Shown here: positions 26,152 to 35,372 of the stretch, one piece after another
Layout of the letters: the number at the start of each line of letters is the position of its first letter
How positions within the stretch are numbered: position 1 is the first letter of the stretch
Origin: MED-G105 sp039025235
GTDB taxonomy: Bacteria > Pseudomonadota > Alphaproteobacteria > Caulobacterales > Parvularculaceae
NCBI GenBank assembly: GCA_039025235.1
Contig: JBCCOS010000015.1
Coordinates: forward strand, 1-64,000
Direction: 5' to 3'
Length of the DNA stretch: 64,000 nucleotides
Notes under the pieces: generated by a model
What the model saw: only the letters and a program-made list of their open reading frames with translations
What the model was told of the DNA's origin: nothing
Databases searched by the model: none
Position numbers and translations under genes: made by a program

Positions 26152-26942
26152 GTATGACGCCCGTATTCTCTGTCTTCTTGTCTCTTTTTTCCACAATTCT
26201 TGTTTTGCCACTAGCGCATCTTGCAGGTCGCAAAGCAAAGTTCGTTTGGCCATTGACCACCCTTGTCATTTCTTGTCTTTTTTATGTTTTTTCACTGGCC
26301 GCCGTCGATCTTTCAGCACCAGGTTTAAATCTCTGGGTGATCGGCTTCGTTGTTTCATTTATCGTAGCTGGACTTTTATACGGCATTGAAAAGCTTACGG
26401 TGAATACTGCTAGCGTGGCAGAATATTTAGCACGATCAAGTGGTCAACTCGTGTTTCCATTTGTTTTCTTGATGGCATTTGTTCAATTCACAACCGTTGT
26501 TCTGCGGTATATCTTCGGTGTAAACTTTATTGCTATGCAAGAAAGCGTCACCTACCTTCATGGCGCTATATTTATGCTGGCCTCCGGCTACGCTCTTCTT
26601 ACGAATGACCATGTTCGTGTGGATATCTTTTACAGTACTGTTTCTGAAAAATATCGTGCGGCAATCGATCTTGCTGGTGTTTATCTTTTTCTATTTCCAT
26701 TTTGTCTGGTGACGCTTTGGGCAAGTGCACCATATGTGGCGAACGCATGGTCAGTGAGAGAAGGATCAACCGAGCAGTCTGGGATCCAAGCTGTCTTTCT
26801 TTTGAAAACCCTTATCCCTATTTTCGCGGTGCTCCTTGCATCAGCGGGCTTCACGAAGGCGCTTGAGGCGTCAGAAAGCTTGTTACGACGTCCGTTCGAC
26901 GCCCCCAATACCGCATCAAACGACCATGCGTCTGTACTCTGA
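26148..26942 (+). CDS. TRAP transporter small membrane subunit (DctQ), extended
   Basis: The 264-residue membrane protein overlaps the binding-protein gene at its start and the large subunit at its end. The DctQ domain occupies about residues 95-250 ('SVTYLHGAIFMLASGYALLTNDHVRVDIFY'). About three extra helices precede it, making it longer than the usual 160-200 residues. The same extended form is known in TakQ-type systems. It forms the permease with the large subunit. Confidence 0.85.
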   Translation: MSMTPVFSVFLSLFSTILVLPLAHLAGRKAKFVWPLTTLVISCLFYVFSLAAVDLSAPGLNLWVIGFVVSFIVAGLLYGIEKLTVNTASVAEYLARSSGQLVFPFVFLMAFVQFTTVVLRYIFGVNFIAMQESVTYLHGAIFMLASGYALLTNDHVRVDIFYSTVSEKYRAAIDLAGVYLFLFPFCLVTLWASAPYVANAWSVREGSTEQSGIQAVFLLKTLIPIFAVLLASAGFTKALEASESLLRRPFDAPNTASNDHASVL

Positions 26943-28561
26943 TGGAATTGCTTTCTAACAACGGACTTTGTCTTTGTGGTGTTGCGGCTTGGCTCGACGT
27001 CGCGATGATAGTTGTTTTATGCACGCTTATTCTAGCGGGGTTTCCTGTCGCCTTCACGCTAGCCGGTGTTGCCCTTCTCTTTGCTTTTATCGGGCTCTCC
27101 TTCGGTGTTTTCGATATCAGCTTTATCCAACCTTTTCCGCAACGCATTCAGGGCGCCATTACGAATACGACACTAACAGCCATCCCAATGTTTATATTGA
27201 TGGGTGTGATCTTAGAAAAATCAAAGATTGCAGAAGAGTTGCTTGACGAGATGGCAAAACTCTTTGGCACAATGCGCGGAGGCCTTGGCATCTCCGTAAC
27301 CTTCGTTGGAACATTACTTGCGGCATCAACAGGCATTGTTGGTGCAACGGTTGTCACGATGGGGTTACTTAGCTTACCAACAATGTTGCGCCGCGGTTAT
27401 GATCCGGCGTTTGCAACTGGTTCGATCGCGGCAGCTGGAACACTCGGCCAAATCATTCCGCCATCCATCGTGCTGATCCTTTTGGGCGACGTCATTTCAA
27501 ACGCCTATCAAAAAGCACAACTTGAACAAGGCGTGTTTGCGCCAGAAACAATTTCGGTAGGGGATTTATTCGCCGGCGCCCTCCTCCCTGGACTGCTGCT
27601 CGTAGGTCTTTATCTGGCCTATCAGATTTGGACCGCCGCATTTGCCCCGCAAAAAGCACCCGCCATTCCTCAAACGGAAATGGGCTCAAAGAGCGATGTT
27701 TGGCGCGCCGCCATGCGTACCCTTCCACCGCCTCTTATTTTAATTTTCTCGGTTCTTGGATCAATACTCGTTGGCGCTGCAACGCCAACCGAAGCAGCGA
27801 GTGTTGGCGCAATCGGCGCCCTTTTGATTGCTGGCGGAAGACTTGCACCGAGCGGTCGAGGGCTGATGTCAAATCAGACCATCTATGCAGGGGCCGGAGC
27901 CCTCATCGGCCTGTTGCTTTTGACAACTTTCATCGATTTAAGGTTGGGACGGTCTTCGATCAATTTGTTCGAACGCGGCAGCATTCTTATCGCATTTCTT
28001 TTATGTGGTGTTGTGTTTTTAAGCATTGTGATCAGCGCCATGCATTTAAAAAATGAAAAAATCATTTCTACGATTGCTGATCAAACCGTTCGTGTCACCA
28101 CCATGGTATTTGCCATTCTTATTGGTGCTGCAATGTTTTCTCTGGTCTTCCGCGGCCTTGGCGGAGAGGAAACGGTGCAAGCGGCCTTAAATTCAATTCC
28201 TGGCGGTGTGGTTGGCGCCGTCATCGGCGTCATGTTAATCATGTTCCTGCTTGGCTTCTTTTTAGACTTCATTGAGATTACGTTTGTTGTTGTACCGCTC
28301 GTCGCTCCCTCCCTTTTAAAAATGGGAATTGATCCTATTTGGCTGGGGGTCATGATGGCAATCAATCTACAAACCTCTTTTTTGACCCCGCCTTTCGGAT
28401 TTGCTCTTTTTTACCTCCGTGGCGTTGCCCCAGATACAATCAGCACAGCTCATATTTACAGGGGAGCAATCCCATTTATAGGCTTGCAAGTTGTCGCCCT
28501 CATAATGCTGACGTTACTTCCGGGCATCGCAACATGGTTGCCAAACTATCTCTATCGCTAG
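26942..28561 (+). CDS. TRAP transporter large permease subunit (DctM), extended
   Basis: The subunit that carries out sodium-driven transport is 539 residues long against about 430 in standard DctM. The family motifs 'GFPVAFTLAGVALLFAFIG', 'AASTGIVGATVVTMG', 'GSIAAAGTLGQIIPPSI' and 'AATPTEAASVGAIGALLIA' are present. The extra length is a polytopic insertion at about residues 300-395 before the second half resumes at 'ALNSIPGGVVGAV'. The last gene of the operon. Substrate inferred only from the binding protein. Confidence 0.88.
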   Translation: MELLSNNGLCLCGVAAWLDVAMIVVLCTLILAGFPVAFTLAGVALLFAFIGLSFGVFDISFIQPFPQRIQGAITNTTLTAIPMFILMGVILEKSKIAEELLDEMAKLFGTMRGGLGISVTFVGTLLAASTGIVGATVVTMGLLSLPTMLRRGYDPAFATGSIAAAGTLGQIIPPSIVLILLGDVISNAYQKAQLEQGVFAPETISVGDLFAGALLPGLLLVGLYLAYQIWTAAFAPQKAPAIPQTEMGSKSDVWRAAMRTLPPPLILIFSVLGSILVGAATPTEAASVGAIGALLIAGGRLAPSGRGLMSNQTIYAGAGALIGLLLLTTFIDLRLGRSSINLFERGSILIAFLLCGVVFLSIVISAMHLKNEKIISTIADQTVRVTTMVFAILIGAAMFSLVFRGLGGEETVQAALNSIPGGVVGAVIGVMLIMFLLGFFLDFIEITFVVVPLVAPSLLKMGIDPIWLGVMMAINLQTSFLTPPFGFALFYLRGVAPDTISTAHIYRGAIPFIGLQVVALIMLTLLPGIATWLPNYLYR

Positions 28562-28586
28562 GCCGCTGCGCCGATAAATGTAATCG

Positions 28587-28609
28587 GTTGATGGTTCCCG
28601 TCCATCAAC
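28587..28609. terminator. Hairpin after the TRAP operon
   Basis: GTTGATGG and CCATCAAC enclose seven bases 26 bases after the DctM stop codon. There is no T-run, so an intrinsic terminator is only possible. Confidence 0.35.
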
Positions 28610-28618
28610 TCGGCAGTA

Positions 28619-28638
28619 GGTCGAACAATTGTTCGACC
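28619..28638. promoter_or_regulatory. Perfect 20-bp palindrome
   Basis: GGTCGAACAATTGTTCGACC is an exact palindrome between the convergent DctM and DnaJ-domain genes. Its convergent setting argues more for a bidirectional terminator or a repeat-associated element than for an operator. The hairpin repeat copy C follows within 15 bases. Confidence 0.4.
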
Positions 28639-28652
28639 GACAAATCAAAGAC

Positions 28653-28695
28653 CTAGAGCCCCGTTCCGATTCCATCGGAACGCGAAAAGCTCTAG
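28653..28695 (+). repeat. Interspersed hairpin repeat, copy C
   Basis: CTAGAGC and GCTCTAG bound a 43-base element whose inner part is the near-palindrome GTTCCGAT-tcc-ATCGGAAC. The flank CAAATCAAAGAC matches other copies. Confidence 0.7.
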
Positions 28696-28762
28696 CCTTC
28701 ATCAGTTTCCCAGCATTGCAGCTAAAATGTTCACAAGTGAGTGCCGAAAAGGACCAAACGAG

Positions 28763-29224
28763 CTACTCAATAGCCTTCAATAATAAAGCCCGTGCTTCAT
28801 TTATTTGCGCCGCAAGAAAATCCGAGCCCCCATGATCAGGATGCATTTGTGAAATTAGTCTTCGGTGCGCAGACTTTATATCCTCTGCCGACGCATCTAC
28901 AGCAACACCAAGAACGCGAGCGGCAGTTTCTTTTGTCATTGCAACGCTTGTTTGAGGTTTGGTCTTATTGTTCGTTGGCGATTGGCCAATTGCTCGATCG
29001 CGCCAGGTTTCAATGGCCGTCACACCGCCGGCGGCGAGCATAAGCATCAGAGCCAATGGAAACAGTTTCGCTGCAAAGAGAGCCCCTGCTAATCCAAACC
29101 ATGTGGCGGCCTTCAGCAGTGTTATCAACTTTTGGTTCTGAGCGTTACCACGACCCGCACCAAACAATAGCCAACCAGCTGCGATCACAGCAATAACAAG
29201 TGCAAATGTTCCTAGCGTCAGCAT
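28763..29224 (-). CDS. Membrane-anchored DnaJ-domain protein
   Basis: The protein has about 153 residues, with two N-terminal membrane helices ('LGTFALVIAVIAAGWLLFGAG' and 'LFAAKLFPLALMLMLAAGG') and a C-terminal J domain with the HPD motif in 'ISQMHPDHGGSDF'. The arrangement recalls mitochondrial Tim14/Pam18 and its alphaproteobacterial relatives. J domains stimulate Hsp70 ATPase, so it would recruit DnaK to the inner membrane. ATG at 29224 has AGGT just upstream. A TTG 18 bases earlier is an alternative. Confidence 0.85.
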   Translation of the reverse strand: MLTLGTFALVIAVIAAGWLLFGAGRGNAQNQKLITLLKAATWFGLAGALFAAKLFPLALMLMLAAGGVTAIETWRDRAIGQSPTNNKTKPQTSVAMTKETAARVLGVAVDASAEDIKSAHRRLISQMHPDHGGSDFLAAQINEARALLLKAIE

Positions 29225-29428
29225 ATTTACCTGTTCGAACAATGCTCAATTTCGGACGCAATAGTGCCATAGCACGTTGGGATTGCTATGGGAATTTTGC
29301 GAGATTTCCGCGGCACGTTCGTTTCAATTGGCAACGGAGCGAGGCTTTAGATCTTTGTTTTTGCTTACTGGCTGAGTTTTTTACTTTATTGTCAGTGATG
29401 AACGGCACACGCGTGACCTGAAAACGCC

Positions 29429-30280
29429 CTAAGCCGCCTCTTGATCACTCTGAACAGACGCGTCTTGGTCTTGCTGCTTTATTTGTGGAAGATTGAGCGT
29501 AGCAATGAGCGAGCGTATCTCAAGCCGCGCCGTCACATGGCTCATCGTCGATAACCGCACAGGGGAACCACGCCCCCCCAGGTCAAGAAGCGTGAGCCCT
29601 CGGATAAATAACTCACGGTAGATCACTCGGTCACCAAAGCCACGCGCAAGACGAAAACCAATTCTTGCAGAGAGATCTTCAAGCTTTTCACCCATATGCC
29701 TTTTGTTATTCGCACGTGTTGCTGACAAACGATTTCGCATCACGACCCAATCGATACCGCCAGACAACCCCGACATCGCTCTCTGCTTCCTTGCAGTCCA
29801 AACCATCTCACTATACACGCTCGGGCCAAGAACCTCATCCGTATCGGGATCGATTTTTGCTAAAACATCAAAGTCCACGAAGCTATCATTCAACGGTGTA
29901 ACAATTGTATCGGCGTGTGCGTGGGCGAGACGTGCGAAATGCGTATTAGCACCCGGACAGTCAATGACCACAAAATCACAATCCGTGAGCTGTTGAAGTT
30001 CACGCGTAAAATTCTCCGTTTCGTCCTTCCACGCTGATTCCCTGCTATCGAGCGTTGATGGCTCAATGATGGGCATTGTCGGAAACGTCACATCGAAATT
30101 ATGAGACGCAGCAAAAGCACGTCTATTTTCGAGATACCGCCACAGACTACGTTGGCGCATATCAAGGTCAATCGCCGCAACCTTCGCGCCAGACTTCATG
30201 AGAGCGACAACAATATGCATTGCTGCCGTAGATTTTCCCGATCCACCTTTCTCATTTCCGAGAACAATTACATGGGTCAC
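29429..30280 (-). CDS. mipZ: Division-plane positioning ATPase MipZ
   Basis: MipZ is a ParA/MinD-type ATPase that forms a gradient from the cell poles and blocks FtsZ assembly there. The deviant Walker A is KGGSGKST near the N-terminus, followed by 'VAAIDLDMRQRSLWRYLENR', a MipZ hallmark, and 'FVVIDCPGANTHFARLAHAHADTIVTPLNDSFVDFDVL'. The start is GTG, with AGGA about 9 bases before it. The length of 283 is normal. This supports an alphaproteobacterial host that divides by the ParB-MipZ system. parAB is not in the window. Confidence 0.93.
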   Translation of the reverse strand: MTHVIVLGNEKGGSGKSTAAMHIVVALMKSGAKVAAIDLDMRQRSLWRYLENRRAFAASHNFDVTFPTMPIIEPSTLDSRESAWKDETENFTRELQQLTDCDFVVIDCPGANTHFARLAHAHADTIVTPLNDSFVDFDVLAKIDPDTDEVLGPSVYSEMVWTARKQRAMSGLSGGIDWVVMRNRLSATRANNKRHMGEKLEDLSARIGFRLARGFGDRVIYRELFIRGLTLLDLGGRGSPVRLSTMSHVTARLEIRSLIATLNLPQIKQQDQDASVQSDQEAA

Positions 30281-30403
30281 TAAGGGTGTCCTTTTGAAAA
30301 TTAGGGCGTTTCAGGACCGACGCCACGGCGAACAAGTTTTAAGATTAATAGAGCTTAAGAGGACATTAATGCCCCTGAAACTTTGCCAGTGTATACGATT
30401 CAT

Positions 30404-31333
30404 ATGAAAGCATTAAGCGCAATTAATGGTGGCCTGATTCTGCGCCGACACCGAGATTTTAACGCCATTTACGCCAGTTTAATGGCGTTTGTCATCGTGA
30501 TGGCTTTTAGCCTTGGAAGCAATTCAACGGCCTTTGCTTCTGCCGAAATTGGAGTTTCACCGCTTCGTGCGCTACTGACACCAAACTCGTCCCTTAAGGA
30601 AATTCGCATTAGCAACCCATCAGACCGCATAATTGAGCTGAGGGTTAGTTGGACTGACCTAAACGCGACCAATGACGGCTATGCGCCCATTCCGATTGAA
30701 ATGCGCGAAACGCTCAGCGCTGCACCATTTCTATCCGTATCACCGGCCTTTTTCCGGTTAGAACCGGGAGCGGATGCAAAGGTTACGATTTCAATTAATA
30801 AAAGTGCTTTGAAAAATGAGCTAAACCAAAATTCCAATAGGTACATTGAACGCCGTTCCCATTTACTGTTTTCGTCATCAGCAGCTCGAACCCCACTCCG
30901 AAAAGCTGGTGGCGGCCTCCAAGCAGATCTGGGGCTCAGCATATCGATCCCGATCCATTTGAGGTTTGGGACGGCGAAGATTAAACAAGGCGAAAAGCGC
31001 ATGCGGGCTGAGTTTTCTGCTTCGCAGCTTGTTCGCGAGGATGATGGGACGCTTTCTATCGAGACCGATGTCATACGCGAAGGTCCGTTTTCTATATTCG
31101 GAAAGTTAGACGCAGAGTTCCAAGCCAAGGGAGTGCGCCGCGCAAAGCCGCAAGCCTTGGGAAGCATGGACAACGCAACAATTCATATAGAAAATAAGCG
31201 TCGGCGGTTTAGAGTAAGGCTTAATCGGGAAGAACTCCCCGCGGGCGTTTTAACGCTCAGATATGTCGGGCGTGGTGAATACTCGGGCCGCATATTCAAC
31301 GAAAAAGTATTTTCTATATCCGGTCCCAAATAG
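30404..31333 (+). CDS. PapD-like periplasmic fimbrial chaperone
   Basis: A long N-terminal region ends in a hydrophobic segment ('SLMAFVIVMAFSLG...AFASAEIGV') typical of a signal sequence, so the mature protein is periplasmic. The following 120 residues have the immunoglobulin-like PapD pattern ('ISNPSDRIIELRVSWTDLN', then 'FLSVSPAFFRLEPGADAKVTI'). Such chaperones usually accompany usher and pilin genes, but none are adjacent. A TTG at 30383 could be used instead of ATG. The fold call is fairly sure and the client is unknown. Confidence 0.7.
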   Translation: MKALSAINGGLILRRHRDFNAIYASLMAFVIVMAFSLGSNSTAFASAEIGVSPLRALLTPNSSLKEIRISNPSDRIIELRVSWTDLNATNDGYAPIPIEMRETLSAAPFLSVSPAFFRLEPGADAKVTISINKSALKNELNQNSNRYIERRSHLLFSSSAARTPLRKAGGGLQADLGLSISIPIHLRFGTAKIKQGEKRMRAEFSASQLVREDDGTLSIETDVIREGPFSIFGKLDAEFQAKGVRRAKPQALGSMDNATIHIENKRRRFRVRLNREELPAGVLTLRYVGRGEYSGRIFNEKVFSISGPK

Positions 31334-31340
31334 AATTTGA

Positions 31341-32102
31341 TCAGCTCGCGCCACCGAGAGAGAGCTGTCGCCCTGAGAAATCAGTGACGCGGCAATATTG
31401 ATCTTTTGCTTTTAGGGTTTCACACAAGGCACGGGCTGTCGCTTCCGACGCAAAGGCCCCCCCGAGAAGCCGTAACATTTTACCTCGCCCTTCAATTAAA
31501 ACAGTCTCCAAGCGAGGCTCTAACAAGCCCAATTCATCTGGGAAACGGCGCTGTAATTCAGCCCAACCAACCTTTGCCAAACGCTCTTTCACATAAGAGT
31601 CCAGATGCACACCCCATAAAACACTCGCCAAAGGTATTTGCGGTGATTTTGCCTCATTCTCGAAGGACTGTCCTGCAGATGCAAATTTCGGTGGGTCAAA
31701 TACCGGAGCCTCTTGAACGGGTACGCGATCATCGGGCTCAGAAATATCAGCACTTGGTGCCGCAATTACAGGCTCCGCAACAGGCTGTGGTAAGGGTCCA
31801 ATCCCCGTCCCTCTTTCCGCTAGAATTGCAGCAGCAGATGCCGCCCGGGCGTCAGCGACAGCCTGCTCAGCAACTTCCTTTGCATTGCCAAGACGACGCC
31901 TTAACAAATTGATTTCACTTCTTAATTTACTATTTTCGGTTTGCAAGTCAGATACTTTGGTCTCGAGGACAGACTTATCAGCAAAAGTCCAATTAACATC
32001 ACTGGCACGCTCACCCGTCACCGGTAAGGTATCATTTGAAGCGCACGCAACAACCAGCGAAGCAAATGGCGCCAAACAGAGCGTCTTGGCCACCGACGAC
32101 AT
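31341..32102 (-). CDS. Lipoprotein with coiled coil and SPOR-like domain
   Basis: With the ATG at 32102, preceded by GAAGGG, the protein starts with a lipoprotein signal 'CLAPFASLVVAC' and is predicted to be lipid-anchored. A coiled-coil stretch follows ('LQTENSKLRSEINLLRRRLG'), then an Ala/Pro-rich linker and a C-terminal domain ('WGVHLDSYV...GRGKMLRLLGGAFASEATARALCETLKAKDQYCRVTDF') that resembles SPOR, a peptidoglycan-binding fold found in division proteins. An upstream ATG at 32165 has no well-spaced ribosome site. The function is probably envelope-related, by inference. Confidence 0.7.
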   Translation of the reverse strand: MSSVAKTLCLAPFASLVVACASNDTLPVTGERASDVNWTFADKSVLETKVSDLQTENSKLRSEINLLRRRLGNAKEVAEQAVADARAASAAAILAERGTGIGPLPQPVAEPVIAAPSADISEPDDRVPVQEAPVFDPPKFASAGQSFENEAKSPQIPLASVLWGVHLDSYVKERLAKVGWAELQRRFPDELGLLEPRLETVLIEGRGKMLRLLGGAFASEATARALCETLKAKDQYCRVTDFSGRQLSLGGAS

Positions 32103-32190
32103 GATACCCTTCTTGCATTTGGTTATACGTTGGAGCATTAGCCCAATCCTAAACACCCGTTTCATCCTTTATACTACATAAGTTTAATCA

Positions 32191-33075
32191 ATGGCGATAC
32201 CCGACAAATGCAAACAACTCTCAACTGTCGACGCCGTTTCGGACTTGCGTGAAAAAGTTTCGTCTTGGAAGGCAATTGGTAAACGGGTCGGGCTTGTGCC
32301 AACAATGGGTGCGCTCCACACGGGTCACTTAAGCTTAGTCGAAAAGGCATCTTCCGTTACGGACAAGGTCATCGTCAGTATTTTTGTAAATCCAGAGCAA
32401 TTCGCACCGCACGAAGACTTTGATACCTACCCCCGAGGACAAGACGCAGATCTGGAAAAACTGGCCGCAACGGCTTGCGACTTGGTCTATCTGCCGAATA
32501 TTTCGACCATTTATCCAGATGGTTTCGAGACCAGAGTGTCACTTTCCGAAATCACAGAAGGGCTCTGCGGCCAATCACGGCCACATTTTTTTGGCGGTGT
32601 TGCGACGGTGGTTAATATTCTTTTCAACCAGTGCTCCCCAGACGTCGCGGTATTTGGTGAAAAAGACTATCAGCAATTACTTGTCGTCAAGCGCATGGCA
32701 AAAGACTTATCGCTCCCAATAGAAATAATCGGTGCACCGATCGTGCGTGATGCAAACGGTTTAGCGCTTTCCTCCAGAAATACGCACCTAACGGATAATG
32801 AGCGCGTTACTGCCAATCGGCTAAATCGTATTCTGTCGGCATTATCGCGCGAAGCCGAACGCGGTACCCCTGTAGAAGCAATCCTCGCCTCAGGACATGA
32901 ACAGTTAAAGAACGCAGGAGTCGATTCCATTGATTATTTGGAAATTCGCACCGAAGACAAACTTACCAAGTTGGTGAACGGCCCTGTACAGCATGACGCA
33001 CGATTATTTCTGGCCGTTCATATTGGCAAGGTAAGGCTCATCGATAATTGGCCTATAATACTCCGCACGCACTAA
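32191..33075 (+). CDS. panC: Pantothenate synthetase
   Basis: The enzyme joins pantoate and beta-alanine with ATP in the last step of pantothenate synthesis. The signatures 'GLVPTMGALHTGHLSLV' (HIGH-like), 'SIFVNPEQFAPHEDFDTYPR', 'VFGEKDYQQLLVVKRMA' and 'IVRDANGLALSSRN' are all present, and the length of 294 is normal. panB is not adjacent. The start ATG lacks a clear ribosome-binding site. Confidence 0.95.
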   Translation: MAIPDKCKQLSTVDAVSDLREKVSSWKAIGKRVGLVPTMGALHTGHLSLVEKASSVTDKVIVSIFVNPEQFAPHEDFDTYPRGQDADLEKLAATACDLVYLPNISTIYPDGFETRVSLSEITEGLCGQSRPHFFGGVATVVNILFNQCSPDVAVFGEKDYQQLLVVKRMAKDLSLPIEIIGAPIVRDANGLALSSRNTHLTDNERVTANRLNRILSALSREAERGTPVEAILASGHEQLKNAGVDSIDYLEIRTEDKLTKLVNGPVQHDARLFLAVHIGKVRLIDNWPIILRTH

Positions 33076-33287
33076 ATAGCATAAGGAACAGGGCAAGAGC
33101 TCTACCCCTCTAGTATTTTAGAACACCGCTTTGCAGAGACTGTACTGCTCGTTGTTAATACTGAAATTCTAAATGCGAACAGTAAGCTTTCCTAGAAGAG
33201 AAATTGCTCAAGGCGTTGACTGAACGACTTCATGAAACATAGAATAAAACCGTACTTCAAACAGATTGAGATGGCGATCTACGGCAA

Positions 33288-34436
33288 ATGAAAAAGAGTT
33301 TTATACTGAGGATAAGTCTTTTCAGTCTAGTTTTTCTAACCATTTCCTGTGCGCCGCGCCCTGATGAGCAAGTAACCGCCGCCTTTCGTCAGACTGCTTC
33401 TCTCCCGGCCACTTCGAACCAGACTTTTGACACGTTACTTCGAAAACGCGCAAATGCCTTGAAGGTAAGCACCGTTGGACTTTATCACGAAGTGGACAAC
33501 ATTGCCTTAAAGGAACTGTATCTTGGATCTGACATTGATGAAAATAGCCTGTTCCAGGCTGCATCGATGTCAAAGGCGGTTGCGGCTGCGGGCATACTGT
33601 CGCTTGCAAAAGAAAAAGAGATTTCACCGGATGACGACATTCGTCCTTATATTGAAATACTTGACTGGAATGACGTTCCGGGTGGCGACAAACCCGTGAC
33701 ACTGCGCGAGCTCCTCTCCCATACGGCTGGTGCCAACGTGAGTGGTTTCCTTGGATATCCAAAGGGCCGCGCAATCCCCACAAACCTACAAGTTGTAAAA
33801 GGCATCAGGCCAGCCAATTCCAAGCGTGTCCGGCTTGATGGTAACAAGGGGGAGTTCGCATATTCCGGTGGCGGTTATCAGATAGCACAGCTTTTTGCTG
33901 AATCGGTTTCAGGTCAACCCTTCCCGTTGATGATGAAACGCCTGATGTTAGCCCCCCTCGGGATGACCAAAAGTTTTTTTGACGACAATCTTGATACAGA
34001 TAAAATCGCGCCCCTTGCTGTCGCGGCGGCCCAGGCTGGCATATTCCCCGTTGAAGGCTGGCCCCTTATTTTGCGCAACTCTTGGAACAATTACCCCGAG
34101 GCTGCCGCTGCAGGCCTTTGGACGACTCCCAAAGACTATGCAAAGTTCGCTCGTGCCCTTATGGTTGCAGCTGACGGTGAGGTCCCAGAAGGTCTGTCCA
34201 AAGACGTGGCGGATTTAATGCTTACCAACGTAACTTCTAGCTATGGCCTAGGTCTTGGCTTTACAGACTGGGGCGATCCTGCCCTACGACGCTTTGGCCA
34301 TGGCGGCTCAAATCGCGGCTATAAATGCCTGTTCGGTGTTGTTCCATCAAAACGAGAAATCATCGTAATCATGACAAACGCACCGGGGGGATCAGCATTA
34401 ACCAATGAGGTCCTTATTGGGCTCACAACCGAATAA
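33288..34436 (+). CDS. Serine hydrolase lipoprotein, beta-lactamase family
   Basis: The signal sequence ends in LTIS-C (cysteine 21), a lipobox, so the enzyme is probably lipid-anchored. The catalytic motifs of the class C beta-lactamase/esterase family are complete: SxxK as S-M-S-K (93-96), Y-S-G in 'FAYSGGGYQ', and H-G-G in 'FGHGGSNRGY'. It is a second member of the family in this window. The partial protein at the left edge differs in domain layout. Its substrate is unknown. Confidence 0.88.
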   Translation: MKKSFILRISLFSLVFLTISCAPRPDEQVTAAFRQTASLPATSNQTFDTLLRKRANALKVSTVGLYHEVDNIALKELYLGSDIDENSLFQAASMSKAVAAAGILSLAKEKEISPDDDIRPYIEILDWNDVPGGDKPVTLRELLSHTAGANVSGFLGYPKGRAIPTNLQVVKGIRPANSKRVRLDGNKGEFAYSGGGYQIAQLFAESVSGQPFPLMMKRLMLAPLGMTKSFFDDNLDTDKIAPLAVAAAQAGIFPVEGWPLILRNSWNNYPEAAAAGLWTTPKDYAKFARALMVAADGEVPEGLSKDVADLMLTNVTSSYGLGLGFTDWGDPALRRFGHGGSNRGYKCLFGVVPSKREIIVIMTNAPGGSALTNEVLIGLTTE

Positions 34437-34459
34437 CAAAGCCAATCAAAATAGAGTGG

Positions 34460-35371
34460 TTACGGATAAGTTGGCGGCACTAGAGAAATGACCGGTGTTT
34501 CGTTAGACGCTTTCTTTTCGACGAGCGCCAACAGCCCCGTTATCGCTGTCGCCTCGTCGGCACCAATCGCAATCAAAACCAAGATATCGCCATAACCGTC
34601 AGCGTTAAAATCCGCATGTGCAATTTCCTGCAATACGGCCCGTTGGCCATCTTGTGAGATGGTCCAGACACCAGGACCTGAAGCGACCTTTGCCTTTGCC
34701 CCATCGCGGTCCGCACCCGGTGCACCTTGCGTTATTCTAGCGTCACCAGTTATCGATAAAGACTTATCCGCATTCCCTTCAACAAAACCAATTGGTTCTT
34801 GCTCAAGAAGAGGTTCGATATCAGCTTCAGTTAACTGGCCTTGATCAAATTGTGTTTGGCTCGGCGACTGCGACCGGATCATCATGTCCAGTGTGCGACA
34901 TGATCTTGTATAGAATACTTCCCTTCGCATTTCACGCGATGAAAATGCATACCATCCCTTAGCCTTGTATTCATTAAAGACTTTGCAATTTCGGATAACA
35001 GCCACTGGAGCAAGGTCATCTTTCGGGTCTGTCAGTGTTAATACAATTTCATTTCCACGCGTATCAATAACACTTGCGCTTTCCATTCCAGCCAAGGTTG
35101 AACGGGTATAACAACCGCGATCAGCTCCCTTCACCAATTTGATTGAACTGGTAAAACAAATTTCAGTTTTGTCGTCGGTTCTTCGAGGGAATCGCTCAGC
35201 CTCAGACGGCAAACGATGATCGAGGCCGGTTCCGATAATACCGGCCATCGCCAGCGCACCACCGCCGATGATCAATGTTCCTGTCCACATCTGAGGCCCC
35301 TCGCTCCCCAGTTTAGTGAAAAATGATCCTGCCGTACTCAATACGCCACTTAGAAAAGCTGGCACTGTCAT
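34460..35371 (-). CDS. Membrane-anchored protein of unknown function with FG-GAP-like segment
   Basis: I do not recognise the family. The 303-residue protein has one membrane helix (about residues 31-48) and a largely extracytoplasmic remainder. Several cysteines occur (CFTS, CYTR, NCKVF, SCRTLD). Near the C-terminus 'HADFNADGYGDILVLI' resembles an FG-GAP/calcium-binding loop (DxNxDGxxD). Its start lies within two bases of the upstream DUF1489 stop, so the two are probably cotranscribed, with the lysozyme gene further upstream. Confidence 0.6.
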   Translation of the reverse strand: MTVPAFLSGVLSTAGSFFTKLGSEGPQMWTGTLIIGGGALAMAGIIGTGLDHRLPSEAERFPRRTDDKTEICFTSSIKLVKGADRGCYTRSTLAGMESASVIDTRGNEIVLTLTDPKDDLAPVAVIRNCKVFNEYKAKGWYAFSSREMRREVFYTRSCRTLDMMIRSQSPSQTQFDQGQLTEADIEPLLEQEPIGFVEGNADKSLSITGDARITQGAPGADRDGAKAKVASGPGVWTISQDGQRAVLQEIAHADFNADGYGDILVLIAIGADEATAITGLLALVEKKASNETPVISLVPPTYP

Positions 35372-35372
35372 A

